Shown: in pieces, positions 41,263 through 49,902 of the stretch | Position numbering within the stretch: the stretch's first letter is position 1 | How the letters are laid out: every line of letters begins with the position of its first letter | NCBI RefSeq assembly: GCF_018603905.1 | Contig: NZ_JAHFZZ010000011.1 | Span: forward strand, 1 to 64,000 | Direction of reading: 5' to 3' | Origin: Nonomuraea sp. NEAU-A123 | GTDB taxonomy: Bacteria; Actinomycetota; Actinomycetes; Streptosporangiales; Streptosporangiaceae | DNA length: 64,000 nucleotides | Made by a program: the position numbers and the translations under genes | Notes under the pieces: generated by a model | The model's database searches: none | Seen by the model: only the letters and a program-made list of their open reading frames with translations | Told to the model about the DNA's origin: nothing

Positions 41263-42814
41263 AAGTGACCGGTCCGCCTGGCGTACGCACCGTGATCAGG
41301 TCGCCCTGCATCGAGACCGCCGGGTCCTCGCTGCCCGGGACGATCACGGTGAGCAGCCGGGAAGCCTCCGGCGACGACACCGTCACGGTCTCCGCCGTCC
41401 GGAGGTAGCCCGGTGAGATCGTGCCCCGCTGTACCGTCTGACCGCCCACCGGCCTGCCGTCGGTCGTGAGCTGCAGGAGCGTCACGCGACGGGCGCCGTC
41501 ACCCAGCACCACGACCCCGTCACGCTGATCGACCAGCCGGAGCGACGGGTCGAAGTGCCACAGGCCGCGCACCGCGTACCCCTCCGGCACCGAGTCCAGC
41601 ACCGCCATCAGGTCTGATCCATGGCTGACCAGGACCTCGCGCGTACGGCGCACGCCATAGGCGTCATCGCTGAGCCGGAACGCCTGTCGCGACCCGCCGA
41701 CGTCAACGGCGTCCAGACGCGTGGCCGTACCCGTTCGGAAGTCGGCGCCCACCACGGCGGGCACGTTGTGCGCCTCGGGCGACCTGGTCCACGCCACGTA
41801 GTCCGTCTTCTCGTAGGAGTGGAAACCGGCCTCGACCAGCACCGGACGACCCTGCCCGTGGTAGGTGACGCCGAGGTGGTCCTCGTGCCCGTGCAGCCGC
41901 CGCCCCGGCCCGAACCTGATCGAGTAGAACGCCGACTCCGGATCGCCCCACGCGGTCCTGCCGAAGACGTACCCGCCGTCGAAGACGCGCACCGCCACCC
42001 CGTCGTGCGCGAACCCGGCCGCCCGCGTGTCAGCCGGGCTGTCCCCGAGCGGCGCCAGGAAGCCGTCGGGCTGCGTGGCATGGGCTATGTACGCTTCGAG
42101 GGCGGTCCGGCGCGCCGCCAGCCGTTTCGGGATCCCGGCCCCGCTCTCCTCGATCGCCCGTAGGGCCACCCCGAGCCGCCGGTGCACGTACAGCCCGTAC
42201 CTCGGCGCCTGCTCGTGCAGCACGCCCTGCTCGTCGATGGCGAGTTCGGCCGAGGCGAGCATCCGGCGGATCGCCAGGTCACGCCAGCCGTCCCGGCCCA
42301 GGCGGCAGCCCACCACCAGTAGCGCGATGTCCTGGTCCAGGCCGTGGTTGTGGCCTTGGCGGTAGAGCGCCGGGTCGGCCAGGATCTCGCCGTGCTCGGC
42401 GAGGCTGTCCAGCAGGTGGGCGCTGTCCACGTGGGCGCTGAGGCACACCAGCGCGGGGGCGCGCAGCGCGACGGCGTGCTCGGCCCAGGCCCAGGGGCTG
42501 ACGCCGGCGTCGCCGCGCGGGTTCTTGCGCATCCAGTCGTCGGCCAGCGTTTCGGCCCGGTCGAGGCAGGCTCGGTCGCCCGAACGCTCGTACTCGGCGA
42601 CCAGGCGGCCCATCCAGCGCAGGGTGTGCAGGTTCAGTGCCCAGGAGCGGTTGCCGTGCGGGTTCAGCCGCCAGTCGATGTCCTGGCCGAGGTCGACCGG
42701 GGGGAGCCCGACGAAGGTCACCCGGCCGGCCATCACCTCCGGCACCTTGATCGTGGGGAACTGGTCGGCCAGGCAGATCGCCCGGCCGAGCGCCGTACGG
42801 GCACGCCAGAACAT
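41231..42814 (-). CDS. Heparinase II/III-family polysaccharide lyase
   Basis: 527 aa. The N-terminal half is an alpha/alpha toroid (WALNLHTLRWMGRLVAEYER, HNHGLDQDIALLVVGCRLGR, with the NHG.D motif typical of the family). The C-terminal half is the heparinase II/III beta-sandwich (GHEDHLGVTYHGQGRPVLVE). No signal peptide is evident, unlike many secreted lyases. The family cleaves acidic glycans by beta-elimination. No glycan synthesis or transport gene is adjacent. Confidence 0.8.
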   Translation of the reverse strand: MFWRARTALGRAICLADQFPTIKVPEVMAGRVTFVGLPPVDLGQDIDWRLNPHGNRSWALNLHTLRWMGRLVAEYERSGDRACLDRAETLADDWMRKNPRGDAGVSPWAWAEHAVALRAPALVCLSAHVDSAHLLDSLAEHGEILADPALYRQGHNHGLDQDIALLVVGCRLGRDGWRDLAIRRMLASAELAIDEQGVLHEQAPRYGLYVHRRLGVALRAIEESGAGIPKRLAARRTALEAYIAHATQPDGFLAPLGDSPADTRAAGFAHDGVAVRVFDGGYVFGRTAWGDPESAFYSIRFGPGRRLHGHEDHLGVTYHGQGRPVLVEAGFHSYEKTDYVAWTRSPEAHNVPAVVGADFRTGTATRLDAVDVGGSRQAFRLSDDAYGVRRTREVLVSHGSDLMAVLDSVPEGYAVRGLWHFDPSLRLVDQRDGVVVLGDGARRVTLLQLTTDGRPVGGQTVQRGTISPGYLRTAETVTVSSPEASRLLTVIVPGSEDPAVSMQGDLITVRTPGGPVTFRGSTLCRLQ

Positions 42815-42987
42815 GTGGTGGCTCCTGATTTCGGGCGCGCGAAACCCACGCGCGGCGCAGTCGGCGAGGCGCGAGGTTCACGTGCGATGGAAGGCGCGCG
42901 AGTTCCGCGCGCGGCGGTGCGTGCGGGGCGGCGGTCCGCGCTGAACGGTGGGTGCGGGACGGAGGCCCGCGCTGGACGGGGGGTGTG

Positions 42988-43014
42988 GCGCGGATCCCTC
43001 AGGTGGATCCGCGC
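42988..43014. terminator. Perfect 10-bp stem hairpin
   Basis: GCGCGGATCC and GGATCCGCGC form a perfect stem with a 7-nt loop. It lies downstream of the CU044-like gene on the minus strand. No U-run follows, as is common in high-GC actinomycetes. Confidence 0.6.
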
Positions 43015-43026
43015 GGGGGCGGCGAG

Positions 43027-43050
43027 GTCAGGGCATGGACGTGCCCTGAC
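43027..43050 (-). terminator. Perfect 9-bp stem hairpin after the CU044-like gene
   Basis: GTCAGGGCA and TGCCCTGAC arms with a 6-nt loop, 8 bp beyond the stop of the minus-strand gene at 43059. With the hairpin at 42988 it forms a tandem terminator. Confidence 0.7.
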
Positions 43051-43058
43051 TTATGGGG

Positions 43059-43937
43059 TTACGGCCGTGTGCCTGCGGTCTCGGATACGGCCGGGCCCTT
43101 GTCGGTCCAACCGGCACCCAGGACCACCTCGGACCGCTGCGTACCCCTGCCGTACACCCCCGCGCTGTCGATGCAGGACAGCACCTGCGAGCTGGCCGCG
43201 TCGATGATCAGCGTCCGCTCGACAGCCGGATCGCCGTCCAGCTTGAACGCGAACGCGTCACCGGTCCGGCCCCGCTGGTCGGTGCTCCGGCCCAGGTAAC
43301 GGACGTTCGGCAGATCCCCGAGCAGCCGGTAGGCCGCCGCCCGGACGCCCGGCGGCGACGGCTTGCTCCACAGCAGCCCGCTGACCGCGTCCGCAAGGAC
43401 ACCGTCGCCGGACCCGGCGGGCAACATCCCGATCACCCATTCCTTCAGCGCGGCCGGGTCGGTCGGCAGCCGCTGGATCTGCTCGAACGTCAGATCCTTC
43501 CCGGCCATGCTGAACGGCGCCCTCTTGCCCGAGAACACGACGACCTTCGCGGCCCGGCCCGCCATCCGCTCGCCCGTCCACGCCTTCCCGTCGCGGGTGG
43601 CCCAGAGGTCGGTGACCTTCGTGCCGTCGTGGAGCTTCTCGATGTGCCAGTACGTCCCCTTGCCCGCCGGGCCCGACGCCGCCGTGGTCGCGGCGGCCAG
43701 CAGGATCGACCGCCCGGAGACGGTTTCAACCGCTGTAGGAGGCGAAGCGAACGCCACCACAGCCGCCACGGCGACCGCCGCCGCCGCGAGACCGCCCACG
43801 GCCGCCCGCCAGGAGAACCACGAGGTACGCGAGGAGCGCCGCCGCTCGGCCTCCAGCCGCTCGCGGACCCTGGCCTTGAGCGCCGGGTCGGTCGGCGGCT
43901 CGCCGTACAGTTCGCGGATCGAGGACAGCTCATCCAT
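43059..43937 (-). CDS. CU044_5270-family protein, membrane partner of an ECF sigma factor
   Basis: 292 aa. The N-terminal ~40 residues are cytoplasmic (IRELYGEPPTDPALKARVRE). One membrane segment follows (AAVGGLAAAAVAVAAVVAFA), and then an exported domain of about 220 residues with the family pattern GTYWHIEKLHDG, LPTDPAALKEWVIGML, YLGRSTDQRGRTGDAFAF. It overlaps the sigma factor gene by 8 bp. In this family it is taken to act as an anti-sigma-like or envelope-sensing protein, though no zinc-binding anti-sigma motif is present. Confidence 0.8.
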   Translation of the reverse strand: MDELSSIRELYGEPPTDPALKARVRERLEAERRRSSRTSWFSWRAAVGGLAAAAVAVAAVVAFASPPTAVETVSGRSILLAAATTAASGPAGKGTYWHIEKLHDGTKVTDLWATRDGKAWTGERMAGRAAKVVVFSGKRAPFSMAGKDLTFEQIQRLPTDPAALKEWVIGMLPAGSGDGVLADAVSGLLWSKPSPPGVRAAAYRLLGDLPNVRYLGRSTDQRGRTGDAFAFKLDGDPAVERTLIIDAASSQVLSCIDSAGVYGRGTQRSEVVLGAGWTDKGPAVSETAGTRP

Positions 43938-44550
43938 GGTCGGCCTCCTCGGGGACGAGCATCGGATTGGTACCGCCCAGGGAGCCGCGCAGCTTCTTCC
44001 TGGCCCGGCTCAGCCGGGAGCCGACCGTGCCGTACGGGATGCCGAGCGCCGTGGCGATCTCCTCATGGCTCAGCCCGGCCAGCGCGACGAGCAGGATGAC
44101 GTCGCGATCCCGCTGCTCCAGCCCCGCCAGCGCGGACGCCAGGCTCGGCTGCAGGCTCTGGGCGCTGACCCGCGCGGACACCCGGTCCTCGTGACCAGGC
44201 GCGTCGCCGTCGGGACCGTACCGTCCCAGCGCGCGCAGCGTCCGCGCCTCCAGGCGGCGATGCTTGCCGATGAGTTTGGTCGCGATGCCGAACAGCCAGG
44301 ACCGCACAGTCGCGCGCGCCGGGTCGTACTGCGCGCGCTTCCTGAACGCGATGAGGAACGTGTCGGAGACGACGTCCTCGGCATGGTCCACGCCGAGCCG
44401 CTGGGCGACATAGCCGTGAATGTCGCCGAAGTAGGCGTCGAACACCGCCCCGAACACCTCGGCGTCGACAAGTGACCCCGGAATGACCTCGCCCCGGTCG
44501 ACCGGCCCCTGAGCGGCGCGGCCGGAGATCCAGGGCAGCGCCGTCACCAC
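43930..44550 (-). CDS. ECF-type RNA polymerase sigma factor
   Basis: 206 aa. Region 2 is FDAYFGDIHGYVAQRLGVDH, AEDVVSDTFLIAFRKR, VRSWLFGIATKLI. Region 4 is LAGLEQRDRDVILLVALAGL, SHEEIATALGIPYGTVGSRL. It is co-transcribed with the membrane protein downstream (8-bp overlap). It presumably directs an envelope or stress response and may activate its own promoter. Confidence 0.88.
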   Translation of the reverse strand: MVTALPWISGRAAQGPVDRGEVIPGSLVDAEVFGAVFDAYFGDIHGYVAQRLGVDHAEDVVSDTFLIAFRKRAQYDPARATVRSWLFGIATKLIGKHRRLEARTLRALGRYGPDGDAPGHEDRVSARVSAQSLQPSLASALAGLEQRDRDVILLVALAGLSHEEIATALGIPYGTVGSRLSRARKKLRGSLGGTNPMLVPEEADHG

Positions 44551-44599
44551 GGCCGCCCTTTCACGATGCTTGCCCCGTCATGTGCCACCCTTCGAACGA

Positions 44600-45631
44600 T
44601 CAGCGGATACCTCTTATCCCCCGAACCGCCCGATCGCTTTCACGCACGCTGTCGGCAGACCTCGCGTCTCCGGCAAGAAGTGCCTCGGCGACAGCCGTAC
44701 GGGCATAGAGCACGTATCTTCCCGTACGGTGCGCACTGGCCAGTCCGGCTTTGCGGAGCGCGGTGAGGTGCTGGTTCGCGCCTGGCTCGGACAGGTCGAG
44801 GCGGGTGGCCAGTTCCCTGGTCGAGGCGGGCTGGTCGAGTTCGGCCAGCAGCCGGGCGCGGGTCCGGCCGAGTACGGCGGCCAGCGCCTGCGGCGGGTCG
44901 CTCTCGCGGTGCTCCCAGAGCGTTGCGACGCCACGCGGCGGGTAGCGGATCGTGGGCTGCCAGGGCGGGGTCGTGACCGAGAAGACACGCGGCCAGGTGA
45001 ACACCGACGGCACGAGCAACAGCCCCAGCCCGCGCAGCGGGCGCACTCCTTCGCTGACCGTCTTCGGCAGGCGGAGCGTCTCTCCCTCCCAGGTCACGGC
45101 CGCGTCGAGGTCGCTGAGCATGCGCCGCAGTCCACCCTCGGCCAGTGCCCTGGCCCGGTAGAGCACGTCGCCTTCGAGCAGGGTGCTGATCCGGGGCCAG
45201 TACGGCGCGATGGCCGCTTCCCAGTAGCCGCGGATCTCCCCGGCCAGCCGCTCGAGGCCGCCCACGGGGTCGTCGTGGAGCGCTTGGAGCGCTCTGGTGC
45301 GCGGACCGTCCCAGACGTCGAGCCCCTCCTGGACCAGGGGCGCCAGCGCCGCCATCGTGGCAAGCTCCACCTCCAGGTCGGGTACGGAGGTCGAGGGCGG
45401 CGGGCAGACGAAGCAGACGATCGAGGTCGTCGGCACCGGCACCAGGTCGGACAGCAACCGCCAGTCGACATCGGCGAGCGGCCGTCGTACCCGCTCCACC
45501 CAGGGTTTGAGTACGGCATGCGCGGCCGGGTTCTTCACCACCCGGACGCTGGCGACGACCTCCCACAGAGGAGAAACGGCGAAACGGACATTGGCCGCAT
45601 CCTGCGCGGTGAATGTCAGTTCAAGGCTCAT
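44600..45631 (-). CDS. DUF5937/ArsR-like winged-helix regulator
   Basis: 343 aa. The N-terminal ~230 residues are the DUF5937 domain (LTFTAQDAANVRFAVSPLWE). The C-terminus is an ArsR-like winged helix (STRELATRLDLSEPGANQHL, TALRKAGLASAHRTGRYVLY). It is divergent from an MFS exporter gene 60 bp away, and a GATTAA/TTAATC palindrome lies beside its start. The arrangement implies local control of the exporter. Confidence 0.85.
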   Translation of the reverse strand: MSLELTFTAQDAANVRFAVSPLWEVVASVRVVKNPAAHAVLKPWVERVRRPLADVDWRLLSDLVPVPTTSIVCFVCPPPSTSVPDLEVELATMAALAPLVQEGLDVWDGPRTRALQALHDDPVGGLERLAGEIRGYWEAAIAPYWPRISTLLEGDVLYRARALAEGGLRRMLSDLDAAVTWEGETLRLPKTVSEGVRPLRGLGLLLVPSVFTWPRVFSVTTPPWQPTIRYPPRGVATLWEHRESDPPQALAAVLGRTRARLLAELDQPASTRELATRLDLSEPGANQHLTALRKAGLASAHRTGRYVLYARTAVAEALLAGDARSADSVRESDRAVRGIRGIR

Positions 45632-45633
45632 TC

Positions 45634-45653
45634 GATTAACCCTCTGCTTAATC
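45634..45653. promoter_or_regulatory. Palindrome between DUF5937 regulator and MFS gene
   Basis: GATTAA and TTAATC arms with an 8-nt centre, three bases upstream of the regulator start. Its A/T-rich arms stand out in GC-rich DNA. It is a probable binding site of the regulator. Confidence 0.5.
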
Positions 45654-45691
45654 AGTGGCCGCCAGATCCACTATCGCATCATCTATGGGGC

Positions 45692-46909
45692 ATGACAGCT
45701 GTTGCCGAGATCCCGCTCCTGCGTGAACCCTCCTTCAGAAACCTCTACCTGGCGTCGGCGGTCAGCCAGTTCGGCACCCAGGTCGGCTATGTGGCGATGC
45801 CGCTGCTCGCGGTGACCGCCCTCAACGCGGGACCCGGCGAAGTGGGCCTGCTCAGCGCCCTCACCACGATCACCGTGCTCGTGCTGGGCCTGCCCGCCGG
45901 GGCCTGGGTGGACCGGGTCAGGCGCCGCCCCGTGATGATCGCGACGGACCTCGTTCGCGCTGTGCTCCTGGCGTCGGTGCCGGTCGCGTGGTGGCTGGGC
46001 GCGCTCACGATGGCCCAGTTGTACGGCGTCGCCATCGTGACGGGGGTCGGCACGCTCTTCTTCGACGTCGCCTCCCAGAGCACGGTCCCGCACCTGGTCG
46101 GCCGCGACCGGCTCACCGCCGCCAACTCGGTGCTCGTGGGCACGAACGCGGCGATGGACGTGGGCGGCAGAAGCGCCGCCGGTGTGCTGGTGACCCTCGC
46201 GGGCGCGCCGGTGGCGATCCTGCTCGACGCTCTCACCTACCTGTGGTCGGCCGTGTGGCTGCGCCGGATCAGCAAGCCGGAACCCCGGCCGGCCCTCGTC
46301 CCCGGAGAGCGGTTCGGACGGCAGATCGGGGAGGGGGTGCGGTACCTGTTCGGCAACCGGATCCTCGTCGCCATCGCGGCACAGGGCGGTCTGTCGAACC
46401 TCGGGTTCCCGCTCTGCTCGACGCTGCTGCCCGTGCTCCTCGTGAATGAGCTCGGGCAGCCCGCCTGGGTGCTCGGGGCCTACCTCGCCGTCGGTGGGCT
46501 GGGTTCGCTGGCCGGCTCCTCGACCGCTCACCTGATCGGCCGACGGCTCGGCCGTGGGCGTGGCGTGTGCGTCGTCGGTCTGGCCACCGCGCCGTTCGCG
46601 GGCCTGGTGCCGCTCGTCGGCTGGAGCGTCTGGGTCTCGGCGGCCGCGTGGAGCCTCCTGTGCTTCCGGACAGGGGTGAACAACGTACTGCTCGTCAGCT
46701 TCAGGCAGCAGGTCACGCCCGACCCGATGCTCGGCCGGGTGAACGCCACCATGCGCCTGATCCTGATGGGCGCGGTCGGCGTCGGCGGTCTGCTGGCGGG
46801 CCTCCTCGGCGAGGTCTGGGGCACCGGGACCGCCATGTGGGCGGGCGCGTCGATCATGGCGCTCAGCTGGATCCCGATCTGGCTCAGCCCACTCCGCCGC
46901 GAAACCTGA
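45692..46909 (+). CDS. MFS transporter (EntS/MdtG-like exporter)
   Basis: 405 aa from ATG 45692. Twelve hydrophobic segments can be counted. Motif A reads PAGAWVDRVRRRPVMIATD, and the N-terminus FRNLYLASAVSQFGTQVGYV is typical of the MFS_3 group that exports siderophores or macrolides. The frame is open far upstream (to 44570) but that part is antisense to the regulator. The DUF5937 gene is divergent. Confidence 0.85.
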   Translation: MTAVAEIPLLREPSFRNLYLASAVSQFGTQVGYVAMPLLAVTALNAGPGEVGLLSALTTITVLVLGLPAGAWVDRVRRRPVMIATDLVRAVLLASVPVAWWLGALTMAQLYGVAIVTGVGTLFFDVASQSTVPHLVGRDRLTAANSVLVGTNAAMDVGGRSAAGVLVTLAGAPVAILLDALTYLWSAVWLRRISKPEPRPALVPGERFGRQIGEGVRYLFGNRILVAIAAQGGLSNLGFPLCSTLLPVLLVNELGQPAWVLGAYLAVGGLGSLAGSSTAHLIGRRLGRGRGVCVVGLATAPFAGLVPLVGWSVWVSAAAWSLLCFRTGVNNVLLVSFRQQVTPDPMLGRVNATMRLILMGAVGVGGLLAGLLGEVWGTGTAMWAGASIMALSWIPIWLSPLRRET

Positions 46910-46998
46910 CCCAGCCCGGGTACGGAGCGCGGCCAGCCAATACGCAGACATGCGGCCCTGGCTGAGCCAGTGACCAGGCGCTTTGCGGAGCGAACTGG

Positions 46999-47094
46999 CC
47001 GCTTGGCGGGCGCTCCAGCGGAGCGGGTTGAGCCGCTTGGCGGGCGCTCCAGCGGAGCGGGCTGAGCCGCTTGGCAGGTGCTCTAGCGGAGCGA
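46999..47094. repeat. 34-bp tandem repeat with hairpins, three units
   Basis: Units start at 46999, 47033 and 47067. The first two differ at one base and the third is degenerate. Each carries CGCTCC-AGC-GGAGCG or a variant, a 6-bp stem with a 3-nt loop. A partial copy precedes them. The third unit contains the stop codon of the GNAT gene (CTA at 47083-47085). It lies between convergent genes and may act as a terminator. Confidence 0.85.
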
Positions 47095-47862
47095 GATGTG
47101 CAGGGCCTCGCCCACCTTCCGGTAGCCGACGCGGGCGTAGACCCGCGCGGCGCCGTCGTCGGCGGGTGTGAGGAACGGTGTCGTGATCCCGGCTTCGATG
47201 CCCGCGCGGGTCAGCAGCGCCGTGACCGCTCCCGCGATGCCCCGCCGCCGATGCGAGGGACGCACCGCGATACCCGCGACCTCGGCGACGCCTTGATGCG
47301 GGCCGCCGATCTGCCCGGCGCCGACCACGTCCCCGGTGGTGATGTCCACGGCGGCGGCCACGAACCCGCCACCGTTCAGGACCCGCCGAAGCCGCGCGAC
47401 GTCGTGCTCGTTGGCCTCCGGCGCCTCGAACACCTCGTTCATCACCCGAGCGACGCGCCAGAGGCCGGGCTCATCGGTCACGAGCGCGAGCCGGACGCCT
47501 GAGTCGACGGGCGCGTCCACCGCCTCGTCCGGCGAACACACCAGGACCGGGTAGCGGCCTTCCGCGCTGAACCCGGCCACGAGCAGCGCGTCCTCCACCT
47601 TCGGCGCCGCCTGCGGCAGGTACTCCACCCGTGGTGTCCGCGCCCGCGCACGGAACGCCGCCACCAGCGCGGCGACCTCATCCGCCGTGGGGGCGCTGTG
47701 GTCGTCGGGTACGGCGTAGTTGAAGGGGAGCGCGTCGTCATGCTCATCGAACCGGATCACGAACGGCCCGGCCCGATGCGCCCGGGTCCCGGCCACCGAC
47801 CTGAGATAGGCATGCACGGCGGCATCCAGCACGTAACGCCCCCTCCGCGAAACGATGATCAC
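47083..47862 (-). CDS. GNAT-family N-acetyltransferase
   Basis: 259 aa. The C-terminal GNAT domain shows VAEVAGIAVRPSHRRRGIAGAV (motif A with RRGIAG) and ARVYARVGYRKVGEALHI. The N-terminal ~120 residues are a second, degenerate GNAT-like half. The acceptor cannot be predicted. Its stop codon lies in the third copy of a 34-bp repeat. Confidence 0.75.
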   Translation of the reverse strand: MIIVSRRGRYVLDAAVHAYLRSVAGTRAHRAGPFVIRFDEHDDALPFNYAVPDDHSAPTADEVAALVAAFRARARTPRVEYLPQAAPKVEDALLVAGFSAEGRYPVLVCSPDEAVDAPVDSGVRLALVTDEPGLWRVARVMNEVFEAPEANEHDVARLRRVLNGGGFVAAAVDITTGDVVGAGQIGGPHQGVAEVAGIAVRPSHRRRGIAGAVTALLTRAGIEAGITTPFLTPADDGAARVYARVGYRKVGEALHISLR

Positions 47863-47972
47863 TACAAGCTAGGTCCCGGCGGGTCCGCCGGACAACTGGT
47901 TTGGGCGCTGTTGACGTTACGTCCAGTTCGGGAGACGGTCATCTATAAGGCCAGCTAGACCGGAGGCTTGAG

Positions 47973-49634
47973 GTGCGGTTCGGAATCTTCTACGAGCATC
48001 AGCTGCCCCGCCCCTGGGAGCCGGACAGCGAGCAGCGCCTGTACGCCGACGCACTGGAGCAGGTCGAGATCGCCGACCGGGTGGGGTTCGACTACGTGTG
48101 GGAGGTCGAGCACCACTTCTTGGAGGAGTACTCGCACTCGGCGGCACCCGAGGTGTTCCTCGCCGCCGCCTCACAGCGCACCAGGAACATCCGGCTCGGC
48201 CACGGCATCGTCCAGGTGCCGCCGCCGGTCAACCACCCTGCCAGGGTCGCCGAACGGATCGCCACGCTCGACCTCGTCTCAGGTGGCCGGGTCGACTTCG
48301 GCACCGGGGAGGCGAGCTCGGCGGCCGAGCTGGGCGGGTTCGGCGTGGACCGGGAGCGTAAGCGGGCCATGTGGCAGGACTCGCTGGACGCGATCACCCG
48401 GATGTTCGTCGAGGAGCCGTTCGCCGGGTGGCACTCGCCGTACCTGCGGATGCCGCCGCGCAACGTGATCCCGAAGACCGTGCAGAAGCCGCACCCGCCG
48501 CTGTGGGTGGCCTGCTCGCGGCGGGAGACGATCCACCTGGCGGCGCGGAACGGGATCGGGGCGCTGTCGTTCGCGTTCGTGCATCCGGAGGACGCGGGGA
48601 AGTGGTCGCGGGACTACTACCGGCTGCTGGAGTCGGAGGAGTGCGTGCCGGCGGGGTTCGCGGTCAACGCCAATCTGGCGATCGTGCTGCCGATGATGTG
48701 CCACGAGGATCCCGCCGAGGCCCGGCGCCGGGGCGCTCTCGGGGCCGCGTTCTTCGCCTATGCTTTGGCGCATTATTACGGTCCGTCGAAACACACTCCC
48801 GGCCACAGCAGCATTTGGGGAAATTTCACGAAAGACGGCCCCAAAGTGGGGCCGCAAGGGACGGATCCGCTCGCGGGTGCCTTGGGCAGCCCGCAGCAAC
48901 TCATCGACCTCATTACCCGGTACGAGGCGGTCGGCGTAGATCAAATGATCTTCGTGCTCCAGGCTGGGCCGAATCGCCACGAGCATATTTGCGAAAGCCT
49001 TGAATTGTTCGGGAAAAAGGTCCTTCCCGCATTCACCGAAGGTCGTGATGATCGCGAGCGAGACAAATCCTTGCGACTCGCCCCGGCCATTGAAGCCGCC
49101 CTCTCCAGGCGGTCCCCGGCCAGGACGCTGTCCCAGCCGTACGTGATCGACGAGGACGCGGAACTGTCCCGCGTCACCCACCGCCCGGCCCCCACCCCGG
49201 CGGACCTGTTCGCCGCGGCCCGCAAACGAGCCCGCCTCACGGGCCGGCACCTGCTGTCCCGGTTCGTCGCGGCCCGCTCGGAGGAGGACCTGACCCGCTG
49301 GCTGACTCCCGGCCGCCAGCGCCTCCTGTTCACCCTCATGGCCCGCTCCTTCCAGCCGGACAAGGCGTTCGGCTTCAACGGCACCCTCGAATTCCGCCTC
49401 CAACCCCGCTCCACCTGGACCATCGCCATCCGAGGCCCCCGAGCCCGCGCCTTCCCCGGCCCCGCCCGCACCCCGTCCCTCTCGCTCACCCTCCCGGCCG
49501 CAGACCTCCTCCGCATCCTCGCGGGCACCGCCAACCCGGCCGCCTTGCTGATGTCCGGCCGCCTGAAGATAACGGGCGACGTGACACTGGCTTCCCGAGT
49601 GGCGGAGATGTTCGGCGGCCCTTCGCCGTACTAG
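47973..49634 (+). CDS. Luciferase-like monooxygenase fused to an SCP2-type domain
   Basis: 553 aa from GTG 47973, with GGAGG nine bases upstream. Residues 1 to about 370 are an LLM-class flavin oxidoreductase (MRFGIFYEHQLPRPW, FDYVWEVEHHFLEEYSHS, GRVDFGTGEASSAAELGGFG, GVDQMIFVLQAG). After a ~60-residue linker the C-terminal ~120 residues (FTLMARSFQPDKAFGFNGTL, ADLLRILAGTANPAALLMSG, RLKITGDVTLASRVAEMF) match a sterol-carrier-protein-2 fold. The fusion suggests the lipid-like domain presents a hydrophobic substrate to the flavin site. Codon use in the SCP2 part is as in the rest. Confidence 0.8.
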   Translation: MRFGIFYEHQLPRPWEPDSEQRLYADALEQVEIADRVGFDYVWEVEHHFLEEYSHSAAPEVFLAAASQRTRNIRLGHGIVQVPPPVNHPARVAERIATLDLVSGGRVDFGTGEASSAAELGGFGVDRERKRAMWQDSLDAITRMFVEEPFAGWHSPYLRMPPRNVIPKTVQKPHPPLWVACSRRETIHLAARNGIGALSFAFVHPEDAGKWSRDYYRLLESEECVPAGFAVNANLAIVLPMMCHEDPAEARRRGALGAAFFAYALAHYYGPSKHTPGHSSIWGNFTKDGPKVGPQGTDPLAGALGSPQQLIDLITRYEAVGVDQMIFVLQAGPNRHEHICESLELFGKKVLPAFTEGRDDRERDKSLRLAPAIEAALSRRSPARTLSQPYVIDEDAELSRVTHRPAPTPADLFAAARKRARLTGRHLLSRFVAARSEEDLTRWLTPGRQRLLFTLMARSFQPDKAFGFNGTLEFRLQPRSTWTIAIRGPRARAFPGPARTPSLSLTLPAADLLRILAGTANPAALLMSGRLKITGDVTLASRVAEMFGGPSPY

Positions 49635-49848
49635 CGGGGGGCCCAAAAGCCCGCGAGGGCCATCCGAGCGCCGCGTCGGTGAGAGCTGGTACGGCGGAAT
49701 CCGGCGCCTGTCAACGTCGCCCAGCCCAGGCCCGAAGAACACGGCCAATCATGCGCACGTCACGGCGCCCAGCCACCTCCACCGGAGAAGCGTGCCCCTG
49801 GACAGTCCCCAGCCCCGGTCGATGATTGGGGCTCACCGTGCTTAGCCG
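49635..49848. other. Intergenic stretch without a gene
   Basis: Between the convergent LLM-SCP2 gene and the E1 gene. Short frames exist but none has a ribosome site or known family. A clear minus-strand terminator follows at 49849. Confidence 0.5.
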
Positions 49849-49883
49849 TACAAAAAACCGAAAAAAGCAGTGGAGCTCACTGC
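49849..49883 (-). terminator. Rho-independent terminator of the E1 gene
   Basis: GCAGTG and CACTGC form the stem with a 5-nt loop, and on the minus strand two runs of six T follow. It lies 20 bp beyond the stop at 49903. Such U-tract terminators are uncommon in this GC-rich window. Confidence 0.85.
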
Positions 49884-49902
49884 GCTCAACCGTACAGAGA
49901 AA

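Larger units (their letters stand above)
42815..43058. other. Intergenic region with terminator hairpins
   Basis: 244 bp between two minus-strand genes. It contains two strong hairpins (listed separately) and G-rich, repetitive sequence (GCGCG and GGGTG runs). The lyase promoter should lie at its left end near 42815-42900, but no clear -35/-10 is seen. Confidence 0.5.

Noticed and set aside
46999-47094. Possible CRISPR array
   Set aside because: The units are directly adjacent with no spacers, only three copies, and no cas genes are near.
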